A stretch of 64,000 nucleotides of DNA from the NCBI GenBank assembly GCA_028023455.1, contig JAQFVV010000014.1, positions 127,336 through 191,335 on the forward strand. Reading direction: 5' to 3'. The stretch comes from Epiperipatus broadwayi. Taxonomy: Eukaryota > Onychophora > Udeonychophora > Euonychophora > Peripatidae. The notes beneath the pieces were generated by a model, which was not told the origin of the DNA, ran no database searches, and worked only from the letters and a program-made list of their open reading frames with translations. The number at the start of each line of letters is the position of its first letter. Positions within the stretch are counted from its first letter, which is position 1. A program made the position numbers and the translations under genes. Below, in pieces: positions 60,510 to 64,000 of this stretch.

Positions 60510-61555
60510 GGCATTATAACATTTAAGAGTCTAAATTGAAACTGAACTGAATTTATTGTTAGAAGAGTTAAAAAGAGATGAACAATTGCAACATTAAATT
60601 GTATGGAGGTAAGTACATTTGCTAGGATAGAGAAGTTATAAATAGAAAAAACAATGATCAGAGTAGCTAGTTTTTTAATTGAGAATAATTGAAAACAATA
60701 TTTATTTAGGATTTAAATAACATTTTCTAAAAATATTTATATTTTATTGACACACAGAATCTCTAAATATAACTTTAATATAATAAAATTAACATTAAAT
60801 TATTAATTGCTAGAAAAATCAAGTGATAATTGAAATTCAGACTGAGTAGTTATTAAGATATCTTTAACTTTTGAATCCAAATATTGAACTGGCTCTTCTT
60901 GTTTATATATAATCTACATTTGCTAATAGTTATTACTCTAAATCATTTTATGCTTCTCATGAGCAATCTATTTATGCATGATCAATGAATACTTGATAAT
61001 AGTGCCAATAGATTTTTTGTAATTTTCAGTTATTGGACTTCTTTCATAGTGAGAACTATCATATTATAGTTATCTAACAGTCACTTTTGATCCAACTAAC
61101 CTTTTCAAGTGAATGGTTTGAAATTTTAAATAGTTTTGTGTTTAAATACAAGAATACTTGTTTGAATCAGTAATAATCTCAAGTTACCATTTTTAGTTTA
61201 CATGTGATCTGTAATTGACAACTTGCATAGATAGCCTTAATTAGAGGGATATAAGATGGATTTAAGTTTTCTATCAGATCAGATTATAAGTTTAAGAAAT
61301 TGTTACTTTAGGCTATTTTATATTTTTTTTCTAAAGGACCAATTATTCCTAAGTTATTATTACTGAATTAGTATGAGTTCTCTATTGCTAAACATATTAG
61401 TATGCTTGAATGGATAGTAAAAATTATTTAATGTATTAAATAATTCTTAAAATTGTTTAATCTGATTACATAATGTGTAATTAGATATTTTTTATGAAAA
61501 TATGAAATTAGTATATATTTTTATAAAAAGAAATTATTTCACACTCAGCTGCTTA
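60510..61555. other. AT-rich sequence, nothing recognised
   Basis: No open frame or repeat signature that I can support. Confidence 0.5.
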
Positions 61556-61560
61556 CTATA

Positions 61561-61960
61561 TATATACAATTTTAATGCACAAATCAGTGCATAACAGCAG
61601 AGCTTCTTCAAATTAAATCACAATTTATTATAAACTTAATATAAATTATAATACATAATAAATAATGCCTGAGCGCTTTCAAGAGAACTTAGCTCTCATA
61701 ATCATGGGTAACAAAGAGTAAGCGTAACAAGGTTGCTATGTGTAAATATATGCAGATATATGTAAATTAATTGAACTATATGCGTAAATCTAATTAACCC
61801 ATTTCTTTGTTACCCATGATTATGAGAGCTAAGTTCTCTTGAAAGCGCTCGGGCATTATTTATTATGTATTATAATTTATATTAAGTTTATAATAAATTG
61901 TGATTTAATTTGAAGAAGCTCTGCTGTTATGCGCTGATTTGTGCATTAAAATTGTATATA
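61561..61960. mobile_element. Foldback MITE C, 156-bp inverted arms
   Basis: The left arm 61561-61716 (TATATACAATTTTAATGCAC ... GGGTAACAAAG) and right arm 61805-61960 are almost perfect inverted repeats, separated by an 88-bp loop. The only differences noticed are scattered single bases, for example TGAGCGCTTTC against GAAAGCGCTCG. There is no coding content. It is unrelated in sequence to MITEs A and B. TATA-rich ends hide the target duplication. Confidence 0.88.
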
Positions 61961-62110
61961 TTTTTATGTATGTTTGAACTTTTGTAAATTGAATTTTACT
62001 AATGAAGAAATTTCACATCTATTAAATATTTAGTTTTGGATTTATTGCATTTGAACAATATTTATTAAAATATTTTTACTTCCCTGTTTGTAATTAAAAT
62101 AAAGTAAAAA

Positions 62111-62223
62111 TAATGAATGGTTTATTACTCAAGATTTCATAAGAAGTTTGAACACCAGATTAATAGAGCTATAGATGTGATTTGGGATTCAGAGTCCATT
62201 ACTCTACAACTGCATAAATCATA
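62111..62223 (-). mobile_element. tRNA-derived SINE, copy 3, with tRNA-Gln-like anticodon arm
   Basis: The minus strand reads TTTATGCAGTTGTAGAGTAA (box A-like), then TGGACTCTGAATCCCAAATC, which matches the anticodon arm of tRNA-Gln (CTG anticodon in GGACTCTGAATCC). TTCAAACTTCTTATGAAATC and TGAGTAATAAACCATTCATT follow, shared with copy 1. This is the most informative copy for the parent tRNA. Confidence 0.65.
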
Positions 62224-62229
62224 CAGAAT

Positions 62230-63260
62230 ATCAAATTAAAATGTAAAGGAGCATGTAACACATGAAAATAAATTAGATATCTTATTTAGATTTATATCAG
62301 TTTTTTTTTTTTTGTTTTGCATTTGCTATATTACATATTTATTGCTTCCTGGTCATATTGGATAAGTAAATGTAAAGGATTATTTACAAATAAATTTGAA
62401 TGTGCAAATTTCCAGTATTAAAATGGATTAAAATAATATCACTAGTTAAATGATTTCTAAATAACCATCAATTTAAAATTTTTTGTGGTTTATGCTTTTG
62501 TTAAATTTAAACTTTTGTGAAGCAGATTTATTATATTTTATGATCAAATATTAGAGAAATAGCAAATATTGGTCAGATAAAATAACAAATGATAATTTAA
62601 ACATTGGTTGTTCAGTAATATGATTATCTATCACATGAATGATCTAGACTCATTTCTAAGCCAATGGAATTGTATTTGCTTGTGCAGTTTAATATAGTGA
62701 CAGAATGGCAGATATCACTTAAAATTTTTTGATTAATTCCTAACTTAATTTACCACTTTGGTGCTTGAATATCATGATTATTATTATTTAAACTATTTAC
62801 AATTAATCAGAATTATAACATTTAATAAGTAAATAGTTTATATAAAAATATTTCATAATGCTTTTATTAAATTTGATGAATAATACATTAAAAACCAAAA
62901 CATTTTTTTTCTTCAACCACAATTTTGATTGCTAAATATAATTTGAAATAAAAGCACGGGGCATCCATAAATTAACTAATCCAATCACTAGTTTTAAAAA
63001 TAATGTTTGAATTAATTAATTTATGCGCATGCTCCACATTTTTACACATAATCAAAATTCTAGTTGAAAAAAAATTTTTTTTGTTTTGTTTTTAGTGCAT
63101 TACTTATCAAATTAAATGAAAAGCATTTTTTATAAAATATTTTTTATATTTATTATTTTTGAATATTGAAATATTAGTAATAGTATGTATACTGAACCCT
63201 ACCATTTGATGGCATTGCTTTTCGCCCAATGCACATCAATATATTGATTCACAGGCCGTC
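62230..63260. other. AT-rich sequence, nothing recognised
   Basis: No gene or repeat supported. Long T-runs occur at 62300 and 63070. Confidence 0.5.
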
Positions 63261-63267
63261 GGTTTTT

Positions 63268-64000
63268 TTTACAGAATACTACGGTAAAAAAATTGTTTTT
63301 TTCACTTTCTATACATAAAACTTGTATGATTCTTTTTTCATTTTTAATAAACAAACACTTTGTTTTTAGATGGCAGAGAGGGGTTGGTTTGCTTTTAAAT
63401 TATCAACTTTTTTTTTGATTTTGAGCTCTTTTTTTTTGATTTAAAATTATGAGTTTCTTTACATAATACTACGTTAAAAAAATGTTTTTTACCCCTTTCT
63501 ATACATAAAACTTGTATGCTTTTTTTCCCTTTTTAATAAACAAACACTTTGTTTTTAGATGGCAGAGGGGGGTTGGTTTGCTTTTAAATTATCGCCTTTT
63601 TTTGGATTTTGAGCTTCTTTTTTAAAGTCTTAAACAATTCAGTTTTAATTAATAAACCAATAGTTGGTTTTTAGAGGGTGGAAGGGGGTTGGTTTGAATT
63701 TTAATTCTTATCTTTTATTATCTTTTGCCGATGTACTGGAAATTTCGCATATTAATTTTAAATGTGTTCGAATATAGAATACATATAAAGAGATAGATTA
63801 ACAAAATATACAAAGAGGGGGTTAGTTTGCTTTTAAATTATTGACTTTTTTACTTATCGACTTTTTATTTATTTTGAGCTTTTTTTTTTTTTTTTTTTGA
63901 AAGCCTTATTAATCAATTCATTTTTAATAAATCAACAGTTGGTTTTTAGAGGGTGGAGGGGGGTTGATTTGATTTTTAATTATTGTCTTTTGTTTTCTTA
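63268..64000. repeat. Tandem repeat array (period about 190 bp, then variant units), continues past window end
   Basis: ACA(G/T)AATACTACG(G)TTAAAA starts units at 63271 and 63461. Shared blocks are CTTTCTATACATAAAACTTG, TTTTTAATAAACAAACACTT and TAGATGGCAGAG(A/G)GGGG followed by TTGGTTTGCTTTTAAATTAT. From about 63650 shorter, more diverged units recur around TTTTTAGAGGGTGGA(A/G)GGGGG (63668 and 63944). The G-rich block followed by TTGGTTTG is the constant part. Confidence 0.8.

Noticed and set aside
1-64000. CRISPR arrays or prokaryotic operons
   Set aside because: The window has eukaryotic retroelements and no regularly spaced direct repeats with unique spacers. The regular repeats seen are ordinary tandem duplications.

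Overview
This is a roughly 75% A+T (by eye), gene-poor stretch of a eukaryotic nuclear genome, most likely an invertebrate animal. I found no convincing host exon, rRNA or functional tRNA gene. What can be read is a layered set of transposable elements: ZBED5-type hAT, APE-endonuclease LINEs, tRNA-derived SINEs, LTR retrotransposons primed by tRNA-Lys, and foldback MITEs. That mix fits a metazoan, but I cannot name the species.

Layout. 1-5.5 kb: AT-rich unique DNA with one local tandem duplication. 5.5-6.55 kb: members of a foldback repeat family (the 'core' family) and a tandem duplication. 6.69-10.75 kb: a complete hAT transposon with terminal inverted repeats and an 8-bp target duplication; its minus-strand transposase is broken by in-frame stops and by a 1.1-kb nest of three more core-type repeats. 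10.99-12.78 kb: a decayed minus-strand LTR retrotransposon (gag-like coiled-coil remnant, leader, tRNA-Lys-type primer site, LTR edge). 16.02-18.62 kb: a 2.6-kb solo LTR. 19.68-25.02 kb: an LTR element with two 2.6-kb LTRs and an interior of only 119 bp. 26.0-27.8 kb: a third, uncertain LTR-like block. 29.33-29.70 kb: a short hAT-type element with a perfect 8-bp target duplication. 30.16-31.4 kb: A/C homopolymer sequence that looks like an assembly problem. 31.7-33.3 kb: a foldback MITE with a 1.19-kb TA-flanked inverted-repeat element nested in it; a sibling MITE at 43.8 kb shows the empty site. 35.96-38.5 kb: a heavily decayed RTE/BovB-like LINE carrying a nested MITE. 40.7, 42.1, 43.3, 60.4 and 62.1 kb: tRNA-derived SINE heads, all on the minus strand. 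46.43-49.70 kb: a probable 3.3-kb solo LTR. 53.0 kb: a foldback core-family element. 53.9-54.85 kb: another decayed LINE. 54.94-60.39 kb: a nearly intact L1/Tx1-type LINE lying between two (TAA)n tracts. 61.56-61.96 kb: a 156-bp-arm palindrome. 63.27 kb to the end: a tandem repeat array.

How the parts work together. The only recent-looking coding unit is the LINE at 55-60 kb. ORF1 has a CCHC zinc knuckle; ORF2 has an APE endonuclease, a reverse transcriptase with YMDD, and a C-terminal CCHC that is split by a frameshift. It carries few lesions and could have been active recently. The 19.7-25.0 kb LTR element keeps the cis signals (LTRs, primer site, purine tract) but no protein, so it would depend on a partner in trans. 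The best candidates for novelty are that giant-LTR, tiny-interior family and the LINE bracketed by a TAA microsatellite.
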